Made by a program: the position numbers and the translations under genes | NCBI RefSeq assembly: GCF_024331145.1 | Contig: NZ_JANDJO010000010.1 | Location: 1 to 64,000 of the forward strand | DNA: 64,000 nucleotides | Source of the DNA: Shimia sp. CNT1-13L.2 | GTDB lineage: Bacteria > Pseudomonadota > Alphaproteobacteria > Rhodobacterales > Rhodobacteraceae | Direction of reading: 5' to 3' | Shown here: positions 32,118 through 41,149 of the stretch, in pieces | How positions within the stretch are numbered: the stretch's first letter is position 1 | How the letters are laid out: each line of letters begins with the position of its first letter | The notes under the pieces: generated by a model | What the model was told of the DNA's origin: nothing | Databases searched by the model: none | Seen by the model: the letters and a program-made list of their open reading frames with translations, nothing else

Positions 32118-32774
32118 ATGCGCCATTTTGACGATCTCTACGCCATTGCCGCGGATCGCAAGGGCGGTCCCGACGCGCTGGAAGACCTGATCCCGCGCCC
32201 CGATCCGAACGTCACTGCCCTCCCCGAAGATCGCTGGCTGTCTCTCTTCACCAAGGGCATTTTCCAGGCCGGTTTCAACTGGAAAGTCATTGAAAACAAA
32301 TGGGAAGGCTTCGAAGAGGCCTTCCACGGCTTTAACGTCGATCGCTGTGCCTTCATGCATGACGAAGACATGGATCGCCTGATGTCGAACACCGCCATCG
32401 TGCGAAACGGGCCCAAGATCCGCACCGTGATCGACAACGCCCACTTCCTCCAATCCCTGCGCGAACAGGGCGGTGCCGGACAGGTGATCGTCGGCTGGCC
32501 CTCCACCGATTTCATCGGCCTTTTGGAGATGATGAAAAAGAACGGCAGCCGCCTTGGCGGCATGACCGGCCAATATGCCCTGCGCTTTGCCGGACGCGAT
32601 GCCTTTATCCTGTCACGCGATGTCACCGCCCGCCTGATCGCCGAAGGCGTGGTCGACAAGCAACCGACCTCCAAGACCGCCATGAAATCCGTTCAGGCCG
32701 CCTTCAACACATGGATGGACCAGTCCGGACGCGGCCTGACCGAAATCTCCCGCGTACTGGCCTTCACGCTCTAG
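32118..32774 (+). CDS. DNA-3-methyladenine glycosylase I family protein
   Basis: 218 residues of the HhH-GPD-like TagI family, recognised from LFTKGIFQAGFNWKVIENKW, FNVDRCAFMHDEDMDRLM and NTAIVRNGPKIRTVIDNA. Typical enzymes excise 3-methyladenine from alkylated DNA. This protein is somewhat longer than Escherichia coli Tag (187). I cannot see the full Zn-ligand set of Tag, so it may belong to the divergent subgroup. The start follows GAGGGGCATCC, 15 bases after soxT, so it may be co-transcribed with the sox regulator genes. Confidence 0.85.
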   Translation: MRHFDDLYAIAADRKGGPDALEDLIPRPDPNVTALPEDRWLSLFTKGIFQAGFNWKVIENKWEGFEEAFHGFNVDRCAFMHDEDMDRLMSNTAIVRNGPKIRTVIDNAHFLQSLREQGGAGQVIVGWPSTDFIGLLEMMKKNGSRLGGMTGQYALRFAGRDAFILSRDVTARLIAEGVVDKQPTSKTAMKSVQAAFNTWMDQSGRGLTEISRVLAFTL

Positions 32775-32830
32775 AATTTGCCGCCTCACCAGCCAGATGC
32801 TACCCTCATTTCATTCCAGGAGGGGTTTTC

Positions 32831-33460
32831 ATGACGGTCATTCTGCGTTCTTGGTTGGTGATACTGTGCCTTGCTCTTGCCGCCCCAGCTCTGGCTGAAC
32901 TCAAATACAATGAAGCCATCATCCCGGCCCGCAAACTGCCTGCCCCGCATGTCAGCCAAAAATCGGTCTTCCTCGGCGTGCCGCACATGCGCCAGAAGCC
33001 TTATCTCTGCGTGCCGACATCCAGCGCCATGGTCCTTGCCTACTATGGTGACAAACATAGGCCCACCGATCTCAAGGCACTGGCCGAAGGCCATAAACCC
33101 AAAAGCCAGAGGAACCGGAACTTCACCTATTTCGTCGACATGATCCACGCCGTGAAACAGCACGGATATGGTTGGAAGATGCGCACATACCCAAGGACAA
33201 ACGCAGGTTTTCGCTCAGGCCTAAGTGCAATCAAGGCCAGTCTGCGCAAGCAGCGCCCGGTGCTGATCGACGTCCATCTTGGTCAAGGCCACACCTTTGT
33301 TGTCGAAGGCTTCGACGATCAGGAAAAGGTTGTCTTTATCCGCGATCCCGACATCAGCCGCAGCCGCGCACGTAAACTCAGCTACACCAAGTTGCAGCAG
33401 GACTGGCACAACCATCGTTTCGGTCCGGGCCGTACCGCCGTTTTCACCTTTCCAAAGTAA
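32831..33460 (+). CDS. Exported C39-like papain-fold peptidase
   Basis: 209 residues with a signal peptide (LVILCLALAAPALA). The mature part has the C39-like arrangement: Gln55 and Cys60 in RQKPYLCVPTSSAM, His154 in QGHTFVVEGFDD, and Asp172 in IRDPD. This gives a complete papain-type triad in the periplasm or outside. The ATG at 32831 follows CCAGGAGG. No export or bacteriocin genes are adjacent, so it is not a bacteriocin processing protease. The substrate is unknown. Confidence 0.82.
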   Translation: MTVILRSWLVILCLALAAPALAELKYNEAIIPARKLPAPHVSQKSVFLGVPHMRQKPYLCVPTSSAMVLAYYGDKHRPTDLKALAEGHKPKSQRNRNFTYFVDMIHAVKQHGYGWKMRTYPRTNAGFRSGLSAIKASLRKQRPVLIDVHLGQGHTFVVEGFDDQEKVVFIRDPDISRSRARKLSYTKLQQDWHNHRFGPGRTAVFTFPK

Positions 33461-33463
33461 GCC

Positions 33464-33850
33464 CTACTTCTGGATCGTCCGCAGATACTCAAGCAAGGCG
33501 GCAAGCGGGCGTGGCGTGGGGGTCAAGGCCCCGTCGTCAGTTTCAACTGGCACCAGATCCCCTTCCAACAGCAGGCCGAACTCCGGCATGCCGTCTTCCT
33601 CGGACCGCAGGTACCCGTCAATCTGGCTCAGCACACGGTTGGTCGGAAACACCGCGCCGTTGTTCCGCGCCAGTCGCGTCAGATCCGCCGCACGGGGTGA
33701 CACGCCGGCAACACCCGTGCCATCCGCCCCGTGACACATGGCGCAATTCGCCTCATAGACCCGCGCGCCGTCGATCTGGTCGGGCATGTCCTGCGGCTGG
33801 CACACCGCAACCAGACCCGCCGCAACAACGAGACCTGCCGTAATCTTCAT
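33464..33850 (-). CDS. Small monohaem c-type cytochrome, tandem copy 3
   Basis: 128 residues with an N-terminal hydrophobic segment, haem site Cys36-x2-Cys39-His40 (NCAMCHGADG), a paralogue motif RNNGAVFPTNRVLSQIDG, and Met in DGMPEF as probable axial ligand. It is the third of three same-strand paralogues. Its ATG overlaps the stop of the preceding copy by four bases (ATGA at 33847-33850). The segment GLVAVC is not a good lipobox, so it is likely a soluble periplasmic protein. It is convergent with the C39-like gene, with only three bases between the stops. Confidence 0.88.
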   Translation of the reverse strand: MKITAGLVVAAGLVAVCQPQDMPDQIDGARVYEANCAMCHGADGTGVAGVSPRAADLTRLARNNGAVFPTNRVLSQIDGYLRSEEDGMPEFGLLLEGDLVPVETDDGALTPTPRPLAALLEYLRTIQK

Positions 33851-34251
33851 TTCTGCACCTCTTGCAGATAGGCCACGAGATCAGCCACCGCCCCGCTTGT
33901 CATGATCGGTTGCCCCGATTGCGTCTTGAGCGCCATGTCACGCCCCTCGAAGAAATGCCCGTAAACCGGCATCGGGCTGCCATGTGACACCAACGGATCG
34001 CGCCCGTCGATCCGCTTGATCACCCGCACCAACGGGAACACCCCGTCATTGCCCGCCGCCAACATCGACAGATCGGCTGGTTTGATCACCATGACGCCAG
34101 CCATCGGCCCCTGTCCGTCAAGATCCACGCCGTGACAGGCCACGCAGTGTTCATTGTAAAGCAATTCACCGCGCTCTGCCGGTCCGGCATAGGCAACCGA
34201 AGCCGCACAGACCGCTGCAAGGCCAAGTCCCATTCCCAATCTCTTGTTCAT
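33847..34251 (-). CDS. Small monohaem c-type cytochrome, tandem copy 2
   Basis: 134 residues. The signal peptide is MNKRLGMGLGLAAVCAASVAYA, then haem site Cys36-x2-Cys39-His40 (HCVACHGVDL). The paralogue motif is GNDGVFPLVRVIKRIDGRDP, and SPMPVYGHFF gives the probable Met ligand. It is the middle gene of the triple; it starts 34 bases from the preceding copy's stop and its stop overlaps the next start. Each copy resembles the c-type subunits that precede membrane oxidases, but no oxidase gene is nearby. Confidence 0.88.
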   Translation of the reverse strand: MNKRLGMGLGLAAVCAASVAYAGPAERGELLYNEHCVACHGVDLDGQGPMAGVMVIKPADLSMLAAGNDGVFPLVRVIKRIDGRDPLVSHGSPMPVYGHFFEGRDMALKTQSGQPIMTSGAVADLVAYLQEVQK

Positions 34252-34284
34252 CTCGCCTCCTCTCGGGGCCTCCCTGGCCCCAAT

Positions 34285-34653
34285 CTACTGTTGCAAGCGT
34301 TCCAAATAGTCGACCACCGCCTCAAGCTGCGCATCGGCGGCCGATCCGCGCCCGCCCACTTCGGAAAACTCCGGCATCGCGCCGCTAAAGTGTTCGCCAC
34401 GCCCCAGCCCTTCGATCGACTGGCGCACCCGAAGGCGCGGAAAAGTGCCGCCATTCTCTGCCGCCAGCACCGTCAAATCCGCTGGCGGGATCAGGAGATG
34501 CGCCGCGAAGGGTCCGTCCCCCTGCCCGCGCGCGCCATGACAAGACAGGCAATGCGCGTCATAGGTTGCCTTGCCGGGGCTCCAGACCTGCGCACAGCCC
34601 GCAAGCAGAACCCCAAGAAAAACAACAACAAAGCTCCCCAATACCCGTCTCAT
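34285..34653 (-). CDS. Lipoprotein monohaem c-type cytochrome, tandem copy 1
   Basis: 122 residues. The lipobox LLAGC (Cys20) marks it as a membrane-anchored lipoprotein, unlike the two copies downstream. The haem site is Cys35-x2-Cys38-His39 (HCLSCHGARG). The paralogue motif is ENGGTFPRLRVRQSIEG, and GAMPEFSEV supplies the likely Met ligand. It heads the cytochrome operon, with an FNR-type box 72 bases upstream of its start. The likely role is electron shuttling between the membrane and soluble periplasmic partners. Confidence 0.88.
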   Translation of the reverse strand: MRRVLGSFVVVFLGVLLAGCAQVWSPGKATYDAHCLSCHGARGQGDGPFAAHLLIPPADLTVLAAENGGTFPRLRVRQSIEGLGRGEHFSGAMPEFSEVGGRGSAADAQLEAVVDYLERLQQ

Positions 34654-34724
34654 TGCGGCGGCACCTCCTGCATCGCTTCTGCGATCTTCAGGAAACAGCT
34701 TGGCACTGACGCAACGATCTCTCC

Positions 34725-34738
34725 TTGATACGGATCAT
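34725..34738. promoter_or_regulatory. FNR/FnrL-type box
   Basis: TTGAT-ACGG-ATCAT matches TTGAT-N4-ATCAA at all but the last base. It lies between the cytochrome triple (start at 34653, minus strand) and the thioesterase gene (start at 34803, plus strand), 72 and 65 bases from the two start codons. It therefore predicts low-oxygen control of one or both. Confidence 0.7.
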
Positions 34739-34802
34739 ATTGAGGTGACATTCCCCAAGGCAACGGCCATGCTCGCCGAAAGGACAAGGGAGGAAACGAC
34801 GT

Positions 34803-35213
34803 ATGGCTCTCACACCGGCAGACGCGCAGCGGTTTCTCGAGGAGAACTTCGCGCCTTGGGTCAAGGCACTGGATCTCACGATCACTGAAATCACGCGCGA
34901 CGGCGCCACGCTCACCATGCCAATAACCGAGGATTTGGCCCGCGTTGGCGGCATCATTTCCGGTCAGGCTCTGGCGGCAATGGCCGACACGGCCATGGTC
35001 TTTGCCACCTTTGGCCACCTGCAAGAACCCCGCCCCGTGGCAACCACGAACCTTGATACGCAGTTCCTGCGCCCCGGAACCGGCGACACAATTCGGTGCG
35101 ATGCCGAGATTGTTCGCGCCGGCAAGGCGCTGATCTTCACCCGCGCCACCATGACCGCCCTGCCCTCGGACAAGGTCGTTGCCACTGCCACCGCCACCTT
35201 CTTTGTGCCCTGA
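34803..35213 (+). CDS. PaaI-type hotdog-fold thioesterase
   Basis: 136 residues of the hotdog fold. The active-site region is VGGIISGQALAAMADTAMVF, and later VATTNLDTQFLRPGTGDTI gives the substrate-binding strand. It hydrolyses acyl- or aryl-CoA thioesters in the cytoplasm; the specific acyl group is unknown. The ATG at 34803 follows AGGGAGGAAACGACGT. It is followed 15 bases later by a small DMT-type permease gene. Confidence 0.85.
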   Translation: MALTPADAQRFLEENFAPWVKALDLTITEITRDGATLTMPITEDLARVGGIISGQALAAMADTAMVFATFGHLQEPRPVATTNLDTQFLRPGTGDTIRCDAEIVRAGKALIFTRATMTALPSDKVVATATATFFVP

Positions 35214-35228
35214 AACCCGGAGCCTGAC

Positions 35229-35675
35229 ATGCCGCCCACCACCATCTATGCCGCGACCATGCTTGCCGCCGGGATCGGCATCCCCGTTCTGGCCGCGCTC
35301 AACGCCGCCCTTGGCCAACGCATCGGCGCCCCGATCGCTGCCAGCACCATCCTGTTTCTCGTGGCCCTCACAACAACCGTTGTCGCCCTTTTCCTAAGCG
35401 GCACCGCCTCGGCCCTGACGCAGGCCATGACCGCCCCCAAGCATCTGTTTCTCGCCGGTTTTCTGGTGGCGTTCTACGTTTTGTCGATCACCTTCGTGGC
35501 CCCCAAGTTCGGGGTCGGTAACGCGGTGTTCTTCGTTCTGCTCGGACAGTTGATCTCGGCCGCCGCCATCGACCACTTCGGCCTGTTCGGCGCACAGATT
35601 TCACCCATCTCGCTAAGCCGTGCCGGTGGGATTGGCCTCATGGCCGCGGGGGTATGGATGACGCAACAGGCCTGA
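35229..35675 (+). CDS. DMT-superfamily small permease (YdcZ/DUF606 type)
   Basis: 148-residue integral membrane protein with about five hydrophobic helices, containing GIGIPVLAALNAALGQRIG and FLVAFYVLSITFVAPKFGVGN, characteristic of the YdcZ half-size transporters that work as dimers. Substrates of this family are mostly unknown. The start follows CCGGAGCCTGAC, 15 bases after the thioesterase gene. The two are probably one transcript and are convergent with lolD, with two bases between the stops. Confidence 0.82.
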   Translation: MPPTTIYAATMLAAGIGIPVLAALNAALGQRIGAPIAASTILFLVALTTTVVALFLSGTASALTQAMTAPKHLFLAGFLVAFYVLSITFVAPKFGVGNAVFFVLLGQLISAAAIDHFGLFGAQISPISLSRAGGIGLMAAGVWMTQQA

Positions 35676-35677
35676 AC

Positions 35678-36361
35678 TCAGGCTTCGGTCAGCACTCCGT
35701 TCTCAAGCCGCACCGCGCGATCCATCCGCGCGGCCAGGTCAAGGTTATGGGTGGCGATCAGCGCCGCCAACCCGGTCTCGCGCACCAGTTCCATCAACGC
35801 GCCGAACACCTGGTCGGAGGTTCCGGGATCAAGGTTGCCCGTCGGCTCGTCCGCCAAAAGCAGCCTTGGCGCGTTCGCCAGCGCCCGACAGAAGGCCACG
35901 CGCTGTTGTTCGCCACCAGAAAGCGCCGCAGGACGGTGATCTGCACGCGCTCCAACGCCAACACGATCCAGCAGCATATCGGCCCGTGCGTCCGCCTTGG
36001 CGCGGGGCATTCCGTTCGCCAGCTGCGGCAAAACGATGTTTTCACGCGCATTAAATTCGGGCAGCAAGTGGTGGAATTGATAGACAAAACCAATGTCACG
36101 CCGCCGTGCCGCCGTGCGCTTGCGATCAGACCGGCCCGACATCACTTCGCCGCCGATCTGCACCTCGCCACTGTCCGGCTGGTCTAGCAATCCGGCGATG
36201 TGAAGGAGCGTGGATTTGCCCGCGCCCGACGGCGCAACCAACGCCACAACTTCACCGGCGTTCAGCGTCAACTCCGCGCCCCGAAGCACTTGCACCTCGC
36301 CCGGCAACCCCTTGTTATACGCCTTTTCTATGCCCTTGAGGCCCAGAACCACATCACTCAT
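35678..36361 (-). CDS. lolD: Lipoprotein-releasing ABC transporter ATP-binding protein LolD
   Basis: 227 residues. Walker A is [12 protein letters not shown], signature [15 protein letters not shown] and Walker [13 protein letters not shown]. It powers release of outer-membrane lipoproteins from the inner membrane to LolA. Its start overlaps the end of lolC by eight bases, so translation is coupled. MacB-type ATPases are similar, but the LolC-type partner settles the call. Confidence 0.92.
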   Translation of the reverse strand: MSDVVLGLKGIEKAYNKGLPGEVQVLRGAELTLNAGEVVALVAPSGAGKSTLLHIAGLLDQPDSGEVQIGGEVMSGRSDRKRTAARRRDIGFVYQFHHLLPEFNARENIVLPQLANGMPRAKADARADMLLDRVGVGARADHRPAALSGGEQQRVAFCRALANAPRLLLADEPTGNLDPGTSDQVFGALMELVRETGLAALIATHNLDLAARMDRAVRLENGVLTEA

Positions 36362-37640
36362 ATCGCAGCGCCTCCACCGGGTTCATCCGCGCCGCCCGCC
36401 GCGCCGGAAAGATCGTGACCACGAAACTCAGGCCAAGCGACAGGCAAACCGCGCTCAGAACATCGCCGGATTCAAGCTTGGCAGGCAGGTGATAGATACC
36501 ACGGATAGAGGGATCCCACACACCACCGCCCATCATGTAGTTTACAAAAGCGAACAATGGATCGATGTAGATCGCAAACAGGCATCCAAGGGCCACACCA
36601 AGAACCGTGCCAAGAAAGCCCGTGAAGGCTCCGCAAATAAAGAAGACTCTGAGAACAGACCCTTCAGCCAATCCCATGGTGCGCAAAATTCCGATGTCGC
36701 GACCCTTGTTCTTTACCAACATTATGAGGCCCGAAACGATATTCATCGCCGCGATGAGAACAAGGATCGACAGGATGATGAACATCACGTTGTCTTCAAC
36801 CTCCAGCGCCCTCAGAAACCCGCCCGAAGCGTCCCGCCAGGTCCAGATCAGCGTCCGGTCCCCGCCCGCCTGCAACAGGTCGAGCACAAGACGATCCACG
36901 TGTTCGGGCTCTTCCACCATGACCTCGATCTCGTCGGCCACGCCATCGCGGTTAAAGAAATTCTGCGCCTCGGCAAAGGGAAGATAAACCCGTGTGCGAT
37001 CAATGTCATAGCGGCCCGCCGAGAAGATATAGACCACTTCGTAGGCGTTGATCCGGGGCGAGGTGCCAAAGGCGGTTTTCACCCCATTGGGCGAGATCAC
37101 CTTGATCCGATCCCCGACCAGCACACCCAGTTCCTGCGCCACACCCGAGCCAATCGCTATGCCTTCGCCAAACCGTTCAATATCACCGCGACCCGTGTCA
37201 GGGTCCGCAATACGCGGCAGCTCTTTCAGGTTTTCCAACTGGATTCCAAAGACTTCCACGCCGGCGTTACGGTTGCGCAGATTGACCATAACCTGCCCTT
37301 TGACCAACGGCGCGGCCCGCGTCACGCCTTCGACCGTGCGCAAGCGTGCTGCCATCCCGTCATAGTCGGCAATGGTACGGTCGATGCGGCCATTCTCGGT
37401 CACGACGCCGGATTGATAGACCGTCACATGCGCGTTGGCGCCAAGGATCGTGTCGACAAATTCCGCCCGAAACCCAGAGCGCACGGCCAGGGTCGCGATC
37501 AGGGCAAACACCGCCAGCGTGATCCCGATCAGGCTGATCCAGGTCATCACGCTCACGCCACCTTCCGCGCGCCGCGCACGCAGATAGCGCCAGGCAATCA
37601 TCCACTCGAAAGCGGCAAAGGGGGGTGGCGTCTTGGCCAT
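36354..37640 (-). CDS. lolC: Lipoprotein-releasing ABC transporter permease LolC/E
   Basis: 428 residues with an N-terminal [14 protein letters not shown] cytoplasmic segment. It then has one hydrophobic helix ([20 protein letters not shown]), a large periplasmic domain and three C-terminal helices ending near [18 protein letters not shown]. This is the standard LolC/LolE topology; a single permease gene, as here, is usual in alphaproteobacteria. The ATG at 37640 follows AGGAAAACCG. The longer frame to 37718 is rejected because it has no ribosome-binding site and unlikely residues. Confidence 0.92.
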   Translation of the reverse strand: MAKTPPPFAAFEWMIAWRYLRARRAEGGVSVMTWISLIGITLAVFALIATLAVRSGFRAEFVDTILGANAHVTVYQSGVVTENGRIDRTIADYDGMAARLRTVEGVTRAAPLVKGQVMVNLRNRNAGVEVFGIQLENLKELPRIADPDTGRGDIERFGEGIAIGSGVAQELGVLVGDRIKVISPNGVKTAFGTSPRINAYEVVYIFSAGRYDIDRTRVYLPFAEAQNFFNRDGVADEIEVMVEEPEHVDRLVLDLLQAGGDRTLIWTWRDASGGFLRALEVEDNVMFIILSILVLIAAMNIVSGLIMLVKNKGRDIGILRTMGLAEGSVLRVFFICGAFTGFLGTVLGVALGCLFAIYIDPLFAFVNYMMGGGVWDPSIRGIYHLPAKLESGDVLSAVCLSLGLSFVVTIFPARRAARMNPVEALRYE

Positions 37641-37718
37641 CGGTTTTCCTGCTCTTTTTCGGGGAACCTGCTGAAATCCCCCTGCAAGGTCAAGCTTTGC
37701 AGCGGTTTTGCCGCGCAT

Positions 37719-38246
37719 TCACGCCGATTTCGGCCGATCCGAGTCCGATACGTCACGGTTTCTGTTGCGAAACGGCAATCGCAGGCCCCAGACCATGATC
37801 GCCATGCCCAGCATTCCAAGAACAAAGCCCGTCCCGCCGAACACCGCCCCCTCAAAGGTAAACGGCAGGGCCGGCCGAAAATCCTGCCAGGCCTTGCGCG
37901 CGATGTCGCCGTCGCTGAACCGGCGCGCATTCAGCGCCCGCGTAAACGGCCCGGCCGTCCGCAGGGTTTCAAGATCCCGCGCCAATCGTTCGCGCCGATC
38001 AATGGTTTCCGCCACGGTTTTCGCCCGCGTCGCGCCCATTTCGCCGCCCTGAGCCAGCTCAACAAGGGCTTCACTGCGCCCAAGCCCGAGCGACCGCGCA
38101 TCCCTGTCGAATTCCTCTACAAAAAGGGTCAACTCATCCACGGCCCCGGCAAGACGCTGGGTATATTGCTGGGCATACTCGGGAAACTGCGACAGCCCCG
38201 CCGCCCCACTCAATCCCCCGGCAAGGGCCAAGACACGTCCGATCAT
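37719..38246 (-). CDS. DUF2937-like membrane protein
   Basis: 175 residues. It begins with a hydrophobic segment (MIGRVLALAGGLSGAAGLS), followed by a long helical region rich in Arg/Glu (YTQRLAGAVDELTLFVEEFD), and a second hydrophobic helix (GFVLGMLGMAIMVWGLRLP) near the C-terminus. This fits the DUF2937 family, function unknown. Its ATG lies three bases after the stop of the upstream GDSL hydrolase gene, so the two are an operon. It ends 78 bases before lolC. Confidence 0.75.
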   Translation of the reverse strand: MIGRVLALAGGLSGAAGLSQFPEYAQQYTQRLAGAVDELTLFVEEFDRDARSLGLGRSEALVELAQGGEMGATRAKTVAETIDRRERLARDLETLRTAGPFTRALNARRFSDGDIARKAWQDFRPALPFTFEGAVFGGTGFVLGMLGMAIMVWGLRLPFRNRNRDVSDSDRPKSA

Positions 38247-38249
38247 GCG

Positions 38250-38873
38250 TCAAAGCCCAAGACGCGACCGAACCGGCGCCTGCAGGGCAAGGCCCAGCGC
38301 GCGGCTGTCCTCTGCCTCAAGGTGGTAGCAATCCGCCGGACTGCCCTGCGCCACGGTGGCCGCATCAAAGAACCCTGTGCCCAGCTCTTCCGCCAACCCC
38401 GCAACCACTGGGGCCATCTTGGCGGTCTCTGCCACCTTGGCCTCGGTCACGAAGGGATCATCCCCAAGGCTCACCAGCGGCGGCGAAATCAGCATCACGT
38501 CAGGCACATGCGGCTCCGGCAGCCGGTAAGGGTGGCTGCGCACGATCTCGACCAGCCGCATCAGCCCGTCGCGGGCATTCTGCACCGAGAACCCCTCGTA
38601 AAGGTCATTGCTGCCCAGCATGATGATCACAAGGTCCAGCGGTGCATGGCTGTGCAACAACGCGGGCAAGATCCGCCCGCCGTTCATATCCGACGAGGCA
38701 GAGGGGCGATCATACACCGTCGCCCTGCCGCGCAGCCCTTCGGAAATCACTTCAACCCCGTCCAGACCTTCGGCCAATGCCACCGGCCAGCGACAGTCAC
38801 GGGGATGCCGCCCGCCCGTATGCGGATCACTGCCCCATGTCAGGCTGTCGCCAAATGCCAGAACCGTTTTCAT
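38250..38873 (-). CDS. SGNH/GDSL-type esterase/lipase
   Basis: 207 residues of the SGNH hydrolase fold. Block I is FGDSLTWG (Ser10), block III is LGSNDLYEG, and block V is probably DCYHLEAEDSRALG. It has no signal peptide, so it likely acts in the cytoplasm on ester or thioester substrates; rhamnogalacturonan or acyl-CoA esterases are related. The ATG at 38873 follows GAGGTGCGAT. The extended frame to 39044 runs over the proS terminator and is wrong. Confidence 0.88.
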   Translation of the reverse strand: MKTVLAFGDSLTWGSDPHTGGRHPRDCRWPVALAEGLDGVEVISEGLRGRATVYDRPSASSDMNGGRILPALLHSHAPLDLVIIMLGSNDLYEGFSVQNARDGLMRLVEIVRSHPYRLPEPHVPDVMLISPPLVSLGDDPFVTEAKVAETAKMAPVVAGLAEELGTGFFDAATVAQGSPADCYHLEAEDSRALGLALQAPVRSRLGL

Positions 38874-38934
38874 ATCGCACCTCGTCGCGCCGTTTCCGCC
38901 ACCCTGCAAAGCCCTTGGCAGCCTGTCAATTCGA

Positions 38935-38965
38935 CAAAGAAAAAAGGGGGGCAATTGCCCCCCTT
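38935..38965 (-). terminator. Intrinsic terminator after proS
   Basis: AAGGGGGGC and GCCCCCCTT (38944-38965) form a 9-bp stem with loop AATT. On the minus strand it is followed by TTTTTCTTTG. It ends transcription from proS; the GDSL gene then needs its own promoter. Confidence 0.9.
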
Positions 38966-38994
38966 CAATTCCTCTTGCCGAAACAGTGTCGGTA

Positions 38995-40347
38995 TCAGAA
39001 CCCGCGCACCAAGTGGCCTTCGTAGATGCCCGCAACCTTGGCAACAGCCTGTTCCGGCGTCATCTCTTCGCTCTCGCCGGTCCGGCGGCAGGTCAGCTCC
39101 ACAACACCGTTCTTGAGACCACGCGGGCCAACGGTGATGCGCCACGGCAGGCCGATCAGGTCCATGGTGGCAAACTTGCCGCCCGCACGTTCCTTGCGGT
39201 CGTCATAAAGCGGCTCGAGGCCCAGCGCGGTCAGCGACTTGTAAAGCGCGTCACAGGCGGCATCGGCCTCTTCGTCACCCTGCTTGAGGTTCACGATGCC
39301 GCAATGGAACGGCGTGACACCCTCGGGCCAGATGATGCCCTTGTCGTCATGGCTGGCTTCGATGATCGCACCAAGCAGACGCGACACGCCAATCCCGTGC
39401 GAGCCCATGTGAACCGGGGTCGGTTTGCCATCGGGGCCCTGAACGGTTGCGCCCAGCGGCTCGGAATACTTGGTGCCGAAATAGAAGATCTGGCCAACCT
39501 CGATCCCGCGCGCCACACGGCGGCGTTCCTCGGGGATCGCGTTGAACAGGGCTTCGTCGTGGGTTTCGTCAGTACGCGCGTATTTCGAGGTGAACTCCTC
39601 GAGGATCGCGCGGCACTGCTCGTGCGAGTCATAGTCGATCTCGCGGTCGCCAAAGGTCAGGTCGGTGACGGCGCTGTCATAGAAGACCTCGGATTCACCG
39701 GTTTCCGCCAGCACAAGGAACTCGTGGGTGTCATCGCCACCAATCGGGCCGGAATCAGCTCGCATCGGGATCGCCTGAAGGCCCATGCGTTCGTAGGTCC
39801 GCAGGTAGCTCACAAGGTGACGGTTGTAGGCGTGCAGCGCGTCTTCCTTGGTAAGGTCAAAGTTGTAGCCGTCCTTCATATAGAATTCGCGGCCCCGCAT
39901 CACGCCGAAACGCGGGCGGATCTCGTCGCGGAATTTCCACTGGATCTGGTAGAGGGTCAGCGGCAGGTCTTTGTACGACGACACGTGGCTGCGGAAGATG
40001 TCGGTCACCATCTCTTCCGCGGTCGGCGTATAAAGCATGTCGCGGCCATGGCGGTCCTGCATACGCAGCATTTCCTGGCCATAATCGTCGTAACGGCCCG
40101 ATTCACGCCACAGGTCGGCACCTTGCAGGATCGGCATCTGGATCGGCACGTGACCGGCACGCACCTGCTCTTCGTGAACGATGTTCTCGATCTTGCGCAG
40201 GACCTTGAACCCCAACGGCAGCCAGGAATAGATGCCGGCGGATTGCTGTTTGATCATGCCGGCACGCAGCATGTAACGGTGGCTCACGATCTGCGCCTCG
40301 GCGGGCGTTTCTTTCAGAACGGGCAGAAAATAACGGCTGAGGCGCAT
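38995..40347 (-). CDS. proS: Prolyl-tRNA synthetase (short alphaproteobacterial type)
   Basis: 450 residues, the short ProRS class that lacks the large editing insertion. Class II motifs are visible, including [39 protein letters not shown] (motif 2), and [18 protein letters not shown] (motif 3), then the anticodon-binding domain. It charges proline to its tRNA in the cytoplasm. The ATG at 40347 follows TGGAGCCCAC; the longer frame to 40413 is rejected. An intrinsic terminator follows. Confidence 0.95.
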   Translation of the reverse strand: MRLSRYFLPVLKETPAEAQIVSHRYMLRAGMIKQQSAGIYSWLPLGFKVLRKIENIVHEEQVRAGHVPIQMPILQGADLWRESGRYDDYGQEMLRMQDRHGRDMLYTPTAEEMVTDIFRSHVSSYKDLPLTLYQIQWKFRDEIRPRFGVMRGREFYMKDGYNFDLTKEDALHAYNRHLVSYLRTYERMGLQAIPMRADSGPIGGDDTHEFLVLAETGESEVFYDSAVTDLTFGDREIDYDSHEQCRAILEEFTSKYARTDETHDEALFNAIPEERRRVARGIEVGQIFYFGTKYSEPLGATVQGPDGKPTPVHMGSHGIGVSRLLGAIIEASHDDKGIIWPEGVTPFHCGIVNLKQGDEEADAACDALYKSLTALGLEPLYDDRKERAGGKFATMDLIGLPWRITVGPRGLKNGVVELTCRRTGESEEMTPEQAVAKVAGIYEGHLVRGF

Positions 40348-40449
40348 GTGGGCTCCATCTGCGAGTGTCTCTTGGGTCTGCACCCGTTTATGGCTTTGCG
40401 CCCTGCCAGACAAGAGCGCAAAACACAGCGCAGCCCGTGTCGCAGCGCG

Positions 40450-40986
40450 CTACCCGTCGTCCGCCCCGATCAACGCGGCATAAGAGGCCTCGTCAAACGG
40501 CAACCTCTTGCCCGCCTTGACGTCAAACAGGCTGCGTTCGACCGTTGTCAGCTCGCCCATGTAGACATGAAACCCGTTGCAGGGCACCGCGCTGACACAG
40601 GCCACCGAATGAATGGCGCTTGGCCCGATCGACAAGACATCCCCCGGCCCCAGCACCACATCCGAACTCTTGCGCAAACCGCCTTCACCGTCGGCCTCGT
40701 AGAAATTGTTGCGCTCCTGCCCGCGGAAGACGCCGATTACCGCCGACATCTGGTGGTCATGCGCCGGCACCATCTTGCCGGGGTCGAAATGCGCGTACCA
40801 GATCGACACGGTGTCATCCTCGAACAGCACCACGTCCTTGCCGTAATGCGGAACCGCCGCGGCAAGAAGGTCGGGATCGGCCACCACCTCTTCGATGATC
40901 GCCCGCACCCTGCGCGGAGCATCCTCGCCTGCGGCCGCGTCGCGCAACCGGTCAACCATCGCGTCGATATCAAAGCTCTCGTTCAT
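40450..40986 (-). CDS. Cupin, thiol (cysteine) dioxygenase-like protein
   Basis: 178-residue single-domain cupin with the iron-binding pattern of cysteine or 3-mercaptopropionate dioxygenases: His76 and His78 in PAHDHQMSAVIGVFRG and His126 in SIGPSAIHSVAC. Such enzymes add O2 to a thiol to give a sulfinate. The ATG at 40986 is preceded by GGGAGAG; the frame open to 41112 is ignored. It lies upstream of proS with 102 bases between. The thiol substrate is not determined. A sulfinate product would feed sulfite into the SoeABC system, but that is speculation. Confidence 0.75.
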   Translation of the reverse strand: MNESFDIDAMVDRLRDAAAGEDAPRRVRAIIEEVVADPDLLAAAVPHYGKDVVLFEDDTVSIWYAHFDPGKMVPAHDHQMSAVIGVFRGQERNNFYEADGEGGLRKSSDVVLGPGDVLSIGPSAIHSVACVSAVPCNGFHVYMGELTTVERSLFDVKAGKRLPFDEASYAALIGADDG

Positions 40987-41149
40987 GCGTCTCTCCCTCG
41001 CCCGTTTCCGCAGACCACCATGCCACCCTCGCCCCGTCTTGTCTTCACGCGACATCACAGGACGGTGATTGCACTCATCCAACTGCCAAATGCCGCCGTA
41101 ACCTTCGCACATGCAAACCGCATGGGGATTTCAACGGAGAGGACCAAAC

